The notes under the pieces: generated by a model
What the model was told of the DNA's origin: nothing
What the model saw: only the letters and a program-made list of their open reading frames with translations
Databases searched by the model: none
Program-made: the position numbers and the translations under genes
Assembly (NCBI GenBank): GCA_041666155.1
Contig: JBAYHM010000159.1
Span: 1 to 10,397, forward strand
Source: SZUA-426 sp041666155
Lineage (GTDB): Bacteria; Spirochaetota; Spirochaetia; Treponematales; Breznakiellaceae
Direction of reading: 5' to 3'
Length of the DNA stretch: 10,397 nt
In this document: piece by piece, positions 1-5,906 of the stretch
How the letters are laid out: each line of letters opens with the position of its first letter
How positions within the stretch are numbered: position 1 is the stretch's first letter

Positions 1-177
1 CTCAAGGATATGACCTTCTTCGACGTCCGCGTCATCGAAGGCTTTCCCGTGAACACGCGCTTCCTGGTAAAAGACGCGCTCAAGATCGGGACCAGCACCG
101 AAATGGCCTTCCGGGAAATGACAATCAATAAACCGCTCCCCGCAGGCATTTTCTCTTTGGATAACCTCAAATGGTAG
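1..177 (+). CDS. LolA-like outer-membrane lipoprotein-sorting protein, C-terminal end only
   Basis: An open frame runs from the window's left edge to a TAG at 175-177 and gives 58 residues. The tail resembles the end of the LolA-like family annotated as outer membrane lipoprotein-sorting protein (Pfam PF17131): a strand such as TRFLVKDALK, then the closing pattern PLPAGIFSLDNLKW, which matches the family's usual ending in which a short P-L-P turn precedes a phenylalanine/leucine strand. Members bind lipid or lipoprotein in a half-open beta barrel in the periplasm and are often encoded beside RND/MMPL transporters. The signal peptide and most of the fold lie outside the window. The next gene begins at or just before this stop, so the two are very likely co-transcribed. 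The family call rests on a short tail only. Confidence 0.6.
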   Translation, partial: LKDMTFFDVRVIEGFPVNTRFLVKDALKIGTSTEMAFREMTINKPLPAGIFSLDNLKW

Positions 178-182
178 GCGCA

Positions 183-1412
183 ATGAATCGAAGGGACGCC
201 GCAACAACGACCCGGATCGCGGCCGTCCTGCTGGCCTCCGCTCTCGGCGCGATCTCAGTATCGGCTGAAACCGTCACGACCACGGAAGTCTCAGCTTTCG
301 TAAATGCCATCCGCTCGTCGAGCGATACCGAGGCGACCGTATACACGCTGTCGAAGGCGAAGCTGACCTTTTCTTCCCGCGGCGCGAACGAAACGAAAGG
401 ACAAGTTACGCTCGATTTCAAGGCTGGTGGCGACGCGGTTGCGCTCACTTTGCAAAAGGCATGGATGAAAGCGCGCCTGGACGCCGTTCGTCTTACTCTG
501 GGAAAAACCAGGTTGTCCTGGGGTGAAGGAGTTCTCTTCAACGCGGGCAACGTCATCTTCGGCTCAACAGCTGTTGACCTGTCCGCAGAAGACCTTCGCG
601 ACGACAACACCTGGCTGACCGCAGTGACGCTGCCCTTTGGCGATTTTTCCTTCCTTGAAGCTGTGGCGCTGCCGCCTGATCTTCCCTTGTCCGCGATCAT
701 CGCGAAAAGCATGAACCCGGCAGCCCCGACGCCCGTGTTCGGCGGCTGGGAAAACTGTTCGGCTGGAGGCCGCTTCTACGCCAAACTGGGTGAAGTGAAA
801 GCGGAAGCAGGCTACCTCTGGGCGGGTGAGTCGGCGACGAACACCGTCGCCGCGCACAAACCCTACCTGAGCCTTCAAGGAAACCTCTTGGCCGACTGGC
901 ACTTATCCACGAGCGCGCGGGTAGTTCCGTCCTCAAGCGCCTCAACCAATCCGGAAGTAAAAGATTGGGCGGTCAGCGCGGGACTCTACAATCAGTGGTC
1001 GATTCCCTCGTTAGGAAGTGAAGGTTCGGGAGACGCTTCGATCGGTACTCTCGCCTTCCGTCTGGAAGCGTCGCTGCGGCCTTACGAAAGTTGGGAAGCG
1101 CGGAAAATAGCATCCGCGGCCGTCAGTCCCGCCGCCTTCCTCTCAGGCGGCACAAGCCTGGATTCCCCGTACGCTCTCCTGGTATACCCTGAGCTTTCTT
1201 GGAAGACGAATACCGTGTACGCGTTCCTGCGCGCAATCGTTTCTCCGATCGACCTTTCCTCCCAAACGGCTCTGGCCGTCCAATGGGCGCCGCTCCAGGG
1301 CTTCAAGCTCGTCGGCAGCGTGTCTGTGCAGAGCGGCGAGGAGGGCGACCTTTTCGGCTGGTCCCGTTCCGGTGCCTGGCAAGCGGTAATAGGAACGAAG
1401 CTGAGTTTTTAG
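183..1412 (+). CDS. Outer-membrane beta-barrel protein of unknown substrate
   Basis: This encodes 409 residues from the ATG at 183. Residues 1-28 look like a Sec signal peptide: basic start (MNRR), hydrophobic core AAVLLASALG, and V-S-A before the predicted cut ahead of ETVTT. The mature protein alternates polar and hydrophobic residues in strand-like stretches and ends WQAVIGTKLSF; the terminal Phe is the usual signal for Bam-assembled barrels. Around residues 107-116 GKTRLSWGEG resembles the G-K/R-x-x-x-x-W-G-x-G strand-turn seen in several porin-like families, but I cannot assign a family. An in-frame ATG at 171 would add four residues and overlap the preceding stop (ATGGTAG). I prefer 183 because a GGTAGG sits just upstream and the signal peptide then begins normally, but the choice is not secure. 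Co-transcription with the LolA-like gene suggests a role in moving lipid or lipoprotein to the outer membrane. Confidence 0.75.
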   Translation: MNRRDAATTTRIAAVLLASALGAISVSAETVTTTEVSAFVNAIRSSSDTEATVYTLSKAKLTFSSRGANETKGQVTLDFKAGGDAVALTLQKAWMKARLDAVRLTLGKTRLSWGEGVLFNAGNVIFGSTAVDLSAEDLRDDNTWLTAVTLPFGDFSFLEAVALPPDLPLSAIIAKSMNPAAPTPVFGGWENCSAGGRFYAKLGEVKAEAGYLWAGESATNTVAAHKPYLSLQGNLLADWHLSTSARVVPSSSASTNPEVKDWAVSAGLYNQWSIPSLGSEGSGDASIGTLAFRLEASLRPYESWEARKIASAAVSPAAFLSGGTSLDSPYALLVYPELSWKTNTVYAFLRAIVSPIDLSSQTALAVQWAPLQGFKLVGSVSVQSGEEGDLFGWSRSGAWQAVIGTKLSF

Positions 1413-1723
1413 GGCTGACCGCGGATAACCAGAATTACCAAGGGACCTTCGCTGTCGTTGCGGAAGCCGTTCACTGAACACTTTGTCGCTTCAATCAATA
1501 CGTTTTTTTCGGCACGGATCGATTCGCCACCGCTAATAACAGTTCCTGTTCCTTCCACGATGAAAAAGGCGGTATCGGCGGGGGCGGGGTGCGGATCCAT
1601 GACAGCGCCCGCTTCCATGCGGATATGCACTACCGTCGCGGGCGGTCCCTCGGTCAGCTTACGGCCTTCAAATCCTTCCACTTTCCGAGCGATGGGCGCG
1701 TTTTCAAGTTTGATTATTTTCAA
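1409..1723 (-). CDS. Small single-domain cupin protein with degenerate metal site
   Basis: This encodes 104 residues, a typical size for a single cupin domain. The double-stranded beta-helix pattern is clear: MEAGAVMDPHPAPADTAFFI, then VEGTGTVISGG (motif 1 and its closing glycines), then VLIEATKCSVNGFRN (motif 2). In canonical cupins motif 1 supplies H-x-H and Glu and motif 2 supplies His. Here only His45 is in place; the second His position is Ala47, the Glu position is near Thr51, and the usual H-G-F-R-N of motif 2 reads N-G-F-R-N (Asn85). Metal binding is therefore doubtful, and a binding or sensing role is as likely as catalysis. It starts with TTG, supported by a GGAGGG six bases upstream. 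It is the last gene of the exporter/J-protein operon, 15 bp after the J-protein stop. Its TAA shares bases with the convergent barrel gene's TAG. Confidence 0.8.
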   Translation of the reverse strand: MKIIKLENAPIARKVEGFEGRKLTEGPPATVVHIRMEAGAVMDPHPAPADTAFFIVEGTGTVISGGESIRAEKNVLIEATKCSVNGFRNDSEGPLVILVIRGQP

Positions 1724-1729
1724 GGTGAA

Positions 1730-1735
1730 CCCTCC
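1730..1735 (-). promoter_or_regulatory. Shine-Dalgarno site that fixes the TTG start of the cupin gene
   Basis: On the minus strand the bases read GGAGGG, then TTCACC, then TTG. The near-perfect site with six-base spacing supports the non-ATG start at 1723. The site lies in the 15 bp gap behind the J-domain gene. Confidence 0.75.
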
Positions 1736-1738
1736 GTA

Positions 1739-2404
1739 TCATGTCTTCCATCTTTTCTCAGATTCCGGATCAAAGGAATCTCTGGTTTTTTTGTGCTTGT
1801 CGAATTGCTCTTTGTATTTTTCTTTTTGGGTTTTTCTATCGACATTCCATGTTGAGAACGAGTCTATTATTTTTTTATACAGTTTTGTTCTTTTCTCAAT
1901 TTTGCTCATTTTATCTTGGGCGTCCAAGACCCAAATGGATTCGGGGTATTCATGAACGACAATGCTGAAATAATAATACGCTTTCGGAAATAAGCTTACC
2001 AACGCCATTATTTTCTCGCGCATGAGTTCCTGCTCTCTATTGTCTTCGGATATCTTGATATTCAGCATTCCGCTTTTTTCAAAGTCCCATTCGGACGGGT
2101 GGATTTTCATATAAAAGCTTAAGGCTGCTTTGTAATACACGTACGCCGGATCGGAATGCGCGATGATCGCATCCGTCGATTTTCCGGAGGCTGGCATCGC
2201 CTTCACTCTTATTTCGCGACTGCCGGTGTTCATCAGCCGCTTATAGGCCTGGTTGATGCTTACTAATAACGTGTGTTTACCGAAGGATTCCTCTTCCCGG
2301 GTCATATCCGGGTGCAGTTCTTTCATTCTTTTTCGATACGCCGATTTAATGAGAGCCGTGTCGCTTGTTTCCTCTATTCCCAAGAGCTGGAAATCAGTCA
2401 GCAC
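1739..2404 (-). CDS. J-domain (DnaJ-like) protein with uncharacterised C-terminal region
   Basis: This encodes 221 residues. Residues 3-59 form a J domain: FQLLGIEETSDTALIKSAYR is helix I and II, HPD is at 31-33, and INQAYKRLM is helix III. The HPD tripeptide is what stimulates the ATPase of DnaK-type chaperones, so an Hsp70 partner elsewhere in the genome is expected. There is no Gly/Phe-rich linker and no zinc-finger domain, so this is not DnaJ itself but a specialised type III J protein. Residues 85-185 are predicted helical with many aromatics (VYYKAALSFYM, KAYYYFSIVV). The last 35 residues are highly charged. No membrane segment is seen. The start is GTG at 2404, needed to include helix I. 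It overlaps the exporter gene by 11 bp, suggesting translational coupling. The 3' half is markedly more A/T-rich than its neighbours, partly from Lys/Phe/Tyr codons. Confidence 0.85.
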   Translation of the reverse strand: MLTDFQLLGIEETSDTALIKSAYRKRMKELHPDMTREEESFGKHTLLVSINQAYKRLMNTGSREIRVKAMPASGKSTDAIIAHSDPAYVYYKAALSFYMKIHPSEWDFEKSGMLNIKISEDNREQELMREKIMALVSLFPKAYYYFSIVVHEYPESIWVLDAQDKMSKIEKRTKLYKKIIDSFSTWNVDRKTQKEKYKEQFDKHKKTRDSFDPESEKRWKT

Positions 2405-3263
2405 GATTTTTCACGTCCTTGGCGCGCGGTCCGCTTCCCTGGTTTACCCGCAACCCGACCATGATGATCACTAGTCCGGCGATGAAACGGGCGTTCGCGC
2501 TTTCCCCGGTGAACAGGACCGCCAAGATCACGGTAAGAACTGTTTCCCAATAAAAAACGACGCTGCCCGCGCCGGCGCTTACGGTTTTGTACCCGTGCCC
2601 CATGAGAGCCTGCGCGATGACCGCGCCTGAGCCGATCGCTAGCAAAAGGGCTAGACCCGCAAGGCCTCCGGCTGTCACCTGCACGGCGGGATTGACGAAA
2701 AAGAAGAGGGGCAAGCCGAAAAGGCAGGGACTCAGATAAATCATGAAGGGATTTTCGTACGCGGAAGCGCGCCGGATTATATTGACCGCCATTCCCGCCG
2801 ATAGTGAGCTGACTACGGCCAACAGGTCTCCGGCAAGGCTCGCGCCGGAACCATCCCGCGCGATAAGTACCGCACCCGCCAGGCACAGCGCGATGCTTCC
2901 GAGCGTGCGGATTCTGAAACGTTCGCCGAAGAAGAGCGCGCCGAAGACGGCAACGAATAGGGGATAGGTGTTGCTGAGCACGGTAGCTCGGCCGGGACCG
3001 CTGAGCGCGATCGCCGCGTAACCGGCCACCATGGAGAGCGCGCCGAACGCCCCGCGAAAAACGAGCAGGCCGGGTTTTACCGGTTTGACCGTACCGTAGC
3101 CAAAGTAGAGAACGGCAAGACAGATGATCGCGCCGATCGCGAACCGGGAGGCGGACATGAAGGCGCTGTCATAGTACCGCGAAGAGATCCTAACCAGAAG
3201 CGTGACGACGGCGAACATGGTTGCCGAGAGGTAGAGTGAAATATATCCGCTGACGGTGCGCAA
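2394..3263 (-). CDS. EamA-family (DMT superfamily) inner-membrane transporter
   Basis: This encodes 289 residues, normal for the drug/metabolite transporter superfamily, with about ten hydrophobic helices in two EamA repeats. The first repeat spans roughly 7-135 and ends GERFRIRTLGSIALCLAGAV, the family's typical helix-4/5 junction (G-E-x-x-x-x-x-x-x-G). The second spans roughly 142-275 and ends in TGESANARFIAGLVIIMVG, the matching signature. The tail (residues 277-289) is short and basic. Such proteins usually export amino acids, metabolites or drugs, or import nucleotide sugars or vitamins; the sequence does not tell which. The start is TTG at 3263, supported by GGAGG seven bases upstream on the minus strand. 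This is the first gene of a leftward operon, with a likely promoter at 3283-3311. Its stop lies inside the next gene, which encodes a J-domain protein, an unusual partner for a transporter. Confidence 0.9.
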   Translation of the reverse strand: MRTVSGYISLYLSATMFAVVTLLVRISSRYYDSAFMSASRFAIGAIICLAVLYFGYGTVKPVKPGLLVFRGAFGALSMVAGYAAIALSGPGRATVLSNTYPLFVAVFGALFFGERFRIRTLGSIALCLAGAVLIARDGSGASLAGDLLAVVSSLSAGMAVNIIRRASAYENPFMIYLSPCLFGLPLFFFVNPAVQVTAGGLAGLALLLAIGSGAVIAQALMGHGYKTVSAGAGSVVFYWETVLTVILAVLFTGESANARFIAGLVIIMVGLRVNQGSGPRAKDVKNRAD

Positions 3264-3269
3264 GGCTGT

Positions 3270-3274
3270 CCTCC
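3270..3274 (-). promoter_or_regulatory. Shine-Dalgarno site supporting the TTG start of the EamA gene
   Basis: On the minus strand the leader reads GGAGGACAGCC and then TTG. No ATG lies in frame near the family's usual N-terminus, and this GGAGG at good spacing makes TTG at 3263 the best start. Confidence 0.7.
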
Positions 3275-3282
3275 GTTAGCTG

Positions 3283-3311
3283 ATCATATACCCGGTCGAT
3301 TTTATGGACAA
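3283..3311 (-). promoter_or_regulatory. Candidate sigma70-type promoter for the EamA/J-protein/cupin operon
   Basis: On the minus strand TTGTCC (3311-3306) is followed after 17 bases by TATGAT (3288-3283). That matches the consensus at 4 of 6 and 5 of 6 positions with ideal spacing. Transcription would start near 3276, only about a dozen bases before the TTG start, so the ribosome site would lie at the very 5' end of the mRNA. It points away from the uxaE promoter, which is about 70 bp to the right. Confidence 0.5.
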
Positions 3312-3330
3312 GGATACACCTTTCAGCGAT

Positions 3331-3359
3331 CTATCTTAAAACTTGAAGAGTTTTGATAG
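3331..3359. repeat. Imperfect inverted repeat, possible operator between divergent promoters
   Basis: AAAACT (3338-3343) and AGTTTT (3349-3354) are perfect inverted arms around TGAAG. Outside them CTATC (3331-3335) and GATAG (3355-3359) are also complementary, offset by two unpaired T bases. It lies between the two candidate promoters, upstream of both -35 boxes, so a regulator bound here could control either direction. As DNA it could be a regulator site; as RNA it would lie outside both predicted transcripts, which favours the DNA reading. Confidence 0.4.
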
Positions 3360-3372
3360 AACATCTATTCTA
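3357..3372. repeat. Short inverted repeat just upstream of the uxaE -35 box
   Basis: TAGAA (3357-3361) and TTCTA (3368-3372) are inverted around six bases, ending five bases before the -35 box at 3378. It abuts and slightly overlaps the larger dyad at 3331-3359. The position is that of an activator or repressor site. The arms are only five bases and A/T-rich, so chance is a real alternative. Confidence 0.3.
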
Positions 3373-3377
3373 AGGCT

Positions 3378-3406
3378 TTGACAGTGATCGCGCGTTCGGT
3401 GATAAT
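3378..3406 (+). promoter_or_regulatory. Strong candidate sigma70-type promoter for uxaE
   Basis: TTGACA (3378-3383) is a perfect -35 box. It is followed by 17 bases and then GATAAT (3401-3406), five of six against TATAAT. Transcription would begin near 3413, leaving a leader of about 20 bases that holds AGGAGG (3422-3427) six bases before the ATG. This is the best promoter in the window and suggests the gene is strongly expressed when not repressed. Confidence 0.75.
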
Positions 3407-3433
3407 TGGTTAACCAGCTTTAGGAGGACTTTT

Positions 3434-4684
3434 ATGAAGAAACTTGGCAGATTTTCTATAGGTACCGGCGACCGTTTCGGCCGCGAGGGCGTCGCGCAGC
3501 TTTCAGCTCTCAAGGCCGCTGTAGACGCGGGAGTCGAAATCGATATCGTTTGGAATAAGAGCAACCGCGAACATACGATCACCCACACCGCGCCGGAAGA
3601 TCAGCGCCGGGCCGCGGATGAGGCAATCAAGGCTTTCGGCTGGAGAGGCGCTTATTTCGTGGACGCCGATCACATCAATATCAAAACCGTGGACAAGTTC
3701 ATCGACCATTGCGACTTTTTTACCCTGGACGTCGCCGATTTCATCGGGAAACCGTCCTTGGACGCGGATATCGCTGCTTTCACGGCAAAAAAGAAAAATC
3801 TGATCGGCGAGCTCAAACTTGAAGGCCTCCCGTCGGTAAATATCGATGAGGCGTTGTTGCGCGCCGTAGCCTCAAAATACCTAGTCGCGGTTAAAGAGGC
3901 CAGCGCGCTTTACAATCACATAGTCGCGAAGAAAGGGAAAGGCAACTTCATCACTGAAGTGTCGATGGACGAAACCGCCCAACCGCAATCCCCCGCGGAA
4001 CTTTACGTCATCCTTTCGGCGCTCGCCGATGAAGGAATACCGGTCGATACAATCGCTCCGAAATTTTCGGGCCGCTTCAACAAAGGCGTCGACTATGTCG
4101 GCAACGTGAAGTCGTTCATGAAAGAGTTCGAGGAAGACGTCTGCGTCGCGCAGCTCGCCTCCAAGAATTTCGGCCTGCCCGCGGGGCTCAAGTTGTCGGT
4201 CCATTCGGGTAGCGACAAGTTCTCCCTGTATCCGGGCATCCAGGCCATCGTCCGCAAACGCGGCGCCGGAGTACATCTGAAGACCGCCGGCACCACCTGG
4301 CTTGAAGAACTCGTCGGTCTGGCCGAGGGTGGTGGAGACGGGCTCGTGATCGCGAAGGAAGTGTACCGCGTCGCGTTCGGCCGCTACGACGAGTTGGTCG
4401 CGCCCTACGCTGAAGTCGTCGATATCGATAAATCGAAATTGCCGTCGCCCGACGTGGTGGACGGCTGGACCGGCGACCAATACGCAAAGACCTTGCGCCA
4501 CGTGCAGTCGGATAAGAACTACAATCTCAACGTCCGCCAGATGCTCCACGTCGGGTACAAGGTTGCCGTGGAAATGGGAGCCCGGTATTTCAAGGTGCTG
4601 GAAACTTCCCGCAAGAGTGTGGAAAAGAACGTGAAGGAAAATCTGCTTGATAGGCATATGAAGCCGCTGTTTCTCCAAAAATAA
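3434..4684 (+). CDS. uxaE: Tagaturonate epimerase family protein (UxaE-like)
   Basis: This encodes 416 residues with a clear ATG and AGGAGG leader. I recognise it as the UxaE family (Pfam PF16257), whose characterised Thermotoga maritima member interconverts D-tagaturonate and D-fructuronate in galacturonate catabolism. Marks seen here are GTGDRFG (10-16), VDADHIN (76-82), ITEVSMDET (173-181), HSGSDKFSLYP (257-267) and HLKTAGTTWLEEL (281-293). The His, Asp and Glu residues in these blocks are candidates for a metal or catalytic site in a barrel-like fold, but that assignment is inference. There is no signal peptide, so it acts in the cytoplasm. No other uronate gene (uxaC, uxaB, uxuA, kdgK, kdgA) is in the window, and the gene seems monocistronic, so the exact substrate is uncertain; related sugar-acid epimerisation or a paralogous role is possible. 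Control is probably by the strong promoter and the inverted repeats upstream. Confidence 0.8.
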   Translation: MKKLGRFSIGTGDRFGREGVAQLSALKAAVDAGVEIDIVWNKSNREHTITHTAPEDQRRAADEAIKAFGWRGAYFVDADHINIKTVDKFIDHCDFFTLDVADFIGKPSLDADIAAFTAKKKNLIGELKLEGLPSVNIDEALLRAVASKYLVAVKEASALYNHIVAKKGKGNFITEVSMDETAQPQSPAELYVILSALADEGIPVDTIAPKFSGRFNKGVDYVGNVKSFMKEFEEDVCVAQLASKNFGLPAGLKLSVHSGSDKFSLYPGIQAIVRKRGAGVHLKTAGTTWLEELVGLAEGGGDGLVIAKEVYRVAFGRYDELVAPYAEVVDIDKSKLPSPDVVDGWTGDQYAKTLRHVQSDKNYNLNVRQMLHVGYKVAVEMGARYFKVLETSRKSVEKNVKENLLDRHMKPLFLQK

Positions 4685-4734
4685 ATGCTGAGGGGAAGTC
4701 GCGCGGCCTCTGGAGAAAATTCCGGGCTGCCGAC

Positions 4735-4799
4735 GAAGAAATGCGAGATCGCTAGTCCTCGGCCGGTAGGCCTGCGGATCCGCTCTCTCGCATTTCTTC
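4735..4799. repeat. 14-bp perfect inverted repeat enclosing a palindrome
   Basis: GAAGAAATGCGAGA (4735-4748) and TCTCGCATTTCTTC (4786-4799) are perfect inverted copies separated by 37 bases. The interior contains GGCC-GGTA-GGCC (4761-4772) and the 10-bp palindrome GCGGATCCGC (4774-4783). It starts 50 bases after the uxaE stop. No T-run follows on either strand, so it is not a simple intrinsic terminator. A dispersed REP/MITE-like element, a structured 3' mRNA end or a small RNA are possible. Confidence 0.65.
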
Positions 4800-4805
4800 T
4801 GGCGC

Positions 4806-4831
4806 GCCCGGCCTTTACTGAAAGGCCGGGC
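4806..4831. terminator. 11-bp perfect stem-loop, possible terminator without a T-tract
   Basis: GCCCGGCCTTT (4806-4816) and AAAGGCCGGGC (4821-4831) pair perfectly around an ACTG loop. The stem has the strength of an intrinsic terminator for uxaE, but the following bases (GGGATCCAGG) hold no T-run, and none is present on the other strand. It may slow polymerase or protect a 3' end rather than terminate directly. It follows the 65-bp dyad by seven bases and may be part of the same element. Confidence 0.45.
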
Positions 4832-4885
4832 GGGATCCAGGCATAGTTTAGAGGAAAGCGGTTTTAAACGGCTTTTTATGTGGGG

Positions 4886-4914
4886 TGTACCTTTTCCCAT
4901 TGCTTAATTATCCT
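4886..4914 (+). promoter_or_regulatory. Weak candidate promoter for the S9 hydrolase gene
   Basis: TGTACC (4886-4891), 17 bases, then TATCCT (4909-4914) match the sigma70 consensus at 3 of 6 and 4 of 6 positions. It lies in the A/T-richer last part of the intergenic region, where nothing better is seen. The hydrolase leader would be about 30 bases with AAGGA at 4938-4942, eight bases before the ATG. Confidence 0.22.
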
Positions 4915-4950
4915 TTGTCATCCCACGTTCGGTAAGCAAGGACAGGCACT

Positions 4951-5841
4951 ATGAAAAACGGCGCGATAGTTGAAAAGTCGGCGTTTGAATTCCCCGCTTC
5001 TGTGTTCGCCCCGACCGGAGGTTTCGCGGAGGGGTATGAGTACCTTGCGGGGGTGGAAGCGAGCTGCATCACCTATCTGAGTGACGGACTCAAGATTAAA
5101 GGCTTTCAGGTAAAACCTCGCGGAGAGGGGCCTTTTCCCTGCGTCATCTTCAACCGCGGCGGGAACCGGGAGTTCGGCTCGATCAACCCCCTCGTCATGG
5201 TCAACCTGATCTGCCGGATGGCCGCTTGGGGTTACTTCGTGGTCGCGAGCCAGTACCGGGGAGGCTGCGGCAGCGAGGGAAAAGACGAATTCGGCGGCGC
5301 GGATATCGGCGACGTCATGAGTCTCTTCTCTCTGATCGACGACGAGCCTTGCGCCGACCGGGCCAGGATCGGCATGTACGGCGGTTCAAGGGGCGGCATG
5401 ATGACCTACTTGGCCTTGACGAAAACATCGCGGGTCGGGGCGGCGGTCATCCGCTGCGGGGTTTCCGATCTTACGACTTGGTGCGACGACCGGAAGGATA
5501 TGGAAGAGGTTTACCGGGAGCTTATCCCCGACTTCGAGTCGGACAGGGAGAACGTCCTCAGAGAGCGGAGCGCCGTCTACTGGGCTGAAAAGCTCTGCCC
5601 GACGACGCCGATCCTCATTCTCCAAGGGAGCGCCGACTGGCGGGTCAATCCCCTCTCCGCCTTGCGCATGGGGGAACGGCTTTTGAAGGAGAGGCACCCC
5701 TTTAGGCTCATGATGCTGGAAGGGGCCGATCATGCCCTTTCCGAATGCATCCCGGAGCGCAACAGGCAGACGCGCGAATGGTTCGATCGTTTTCTCGTAC
5801 GGCGCGACACTCTCCCCGTCATGACGCCGCACGGGGACTGA
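4951..5841 (+). CDS. S9 (prolyl oligopeptidase)-type alpha/beta hydrolase
   Basis: This encodes 296 residues of a single alpha/beta-hydrolase domain resembling the catalytic part of S9 peptidases and acylaminoacyl hydrolases. The nucleophile elbow is GMYGGSRGGM with Ser146 (G-G-S-x-G-G, typical of S9). The acid is likely Asp229 in ILQGSADWRV and the base His261 in EGADHAL. NRGG at 68-71 is placed to form the oxyanion hole, and SQYRGGCGSEGKDEFGG at 100-116 matches the family's Y-R-G-x-x-x-S-x-G block. There is no signal peptide and no beta-propeller domain, so it is a compact cytoplasmic enzyme that could take peptides, acyl-amino acids or small esters. The ATG has AAGGA eight bases upstream. 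It stands alone and converges on the amidohydrolase operon with a 65-bp gap. A shared pathway with that operon is possible but unproven. Confidence 0.85.
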   Translation: MKNGAIVEKSAFEFPASVFAPTGGFAEGYEYLAGVEASCITYLSDGLKIKGFQVKPRGEGPFPCVIFNRGGNREFGSINPLVMVNLICRMAAWGYFVVASQYRGGCGSEGKDEFGGADIGDVMSLFSLIDDEPCADRARIGMYGGSRGGMMTYLALTKTSRVGAAVIRCGVSDLTTWCDDRKDMEEVYRELIPDFESDRENVLRERSAVYWAEKLCPTTPILILQGSADWRVNPLSALRMGERLLKERHPFRLMMLEGADHALSECIPERNRQTREWFDRFLVRRDTLPVMTPHGD

Positions 5842-5848
5842 AACGGCC

Positions 5849-5861
5849 GCGCCGAAGGCGC
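5849..5861. terminator. Small hairpin between convergent genes, possible bidirectional terminator
   Basis: GCGCC-GAA-GGCGC forms a five-pair G/C stem eight bases after the hydrolase stop and 46 bases past the threonine aldolase-family stop on the other strand. On the plus strand TTCTCACTCGTT follows, a weak T-rich tail; on the minus strand only GTTTC follows shortly after. Position suits termination of both units, but the stem is short and the T-tracts are poor. Confidence 0.3.
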
Positions 5862-5906
5862 TTCTCACTCGTTCCCTGCGGGCGCGTCCGGCTTTGCGTC
5901 AACCAA

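Noticed and set aside
167..712. A 181-codon minus-strand frame opposite the barrel gene
   Set aside because: It is rich in Ser/Arg/Ala with no domain, while the opposite strand has a signal peptide and a barrel ending; it is a shadow.
1785..1885. T-runs that could look like intrinsic terminators
   Set aside because: They are the complement of Lys codons (AAA) within the J-domain gene and are not preceded by a stable stem.
1458..1955. A 165-codon plus-strand frame with hydrophobic stretches across the cupin and J-protein genes
   Set aside because: It crosses two well-supported minus-strand genes. Its hydrophobic run is the complement of Lys-rich codons in the J protein.
3881..4900. A 339-codon open frame on the minus strand opposite uxaE
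   Set aside because: It lies antisense to a clearly conserved gene, has a composition full of Arg/His/Gly typical of a shadow frame, and shows no recognisable domain or ribosome site.
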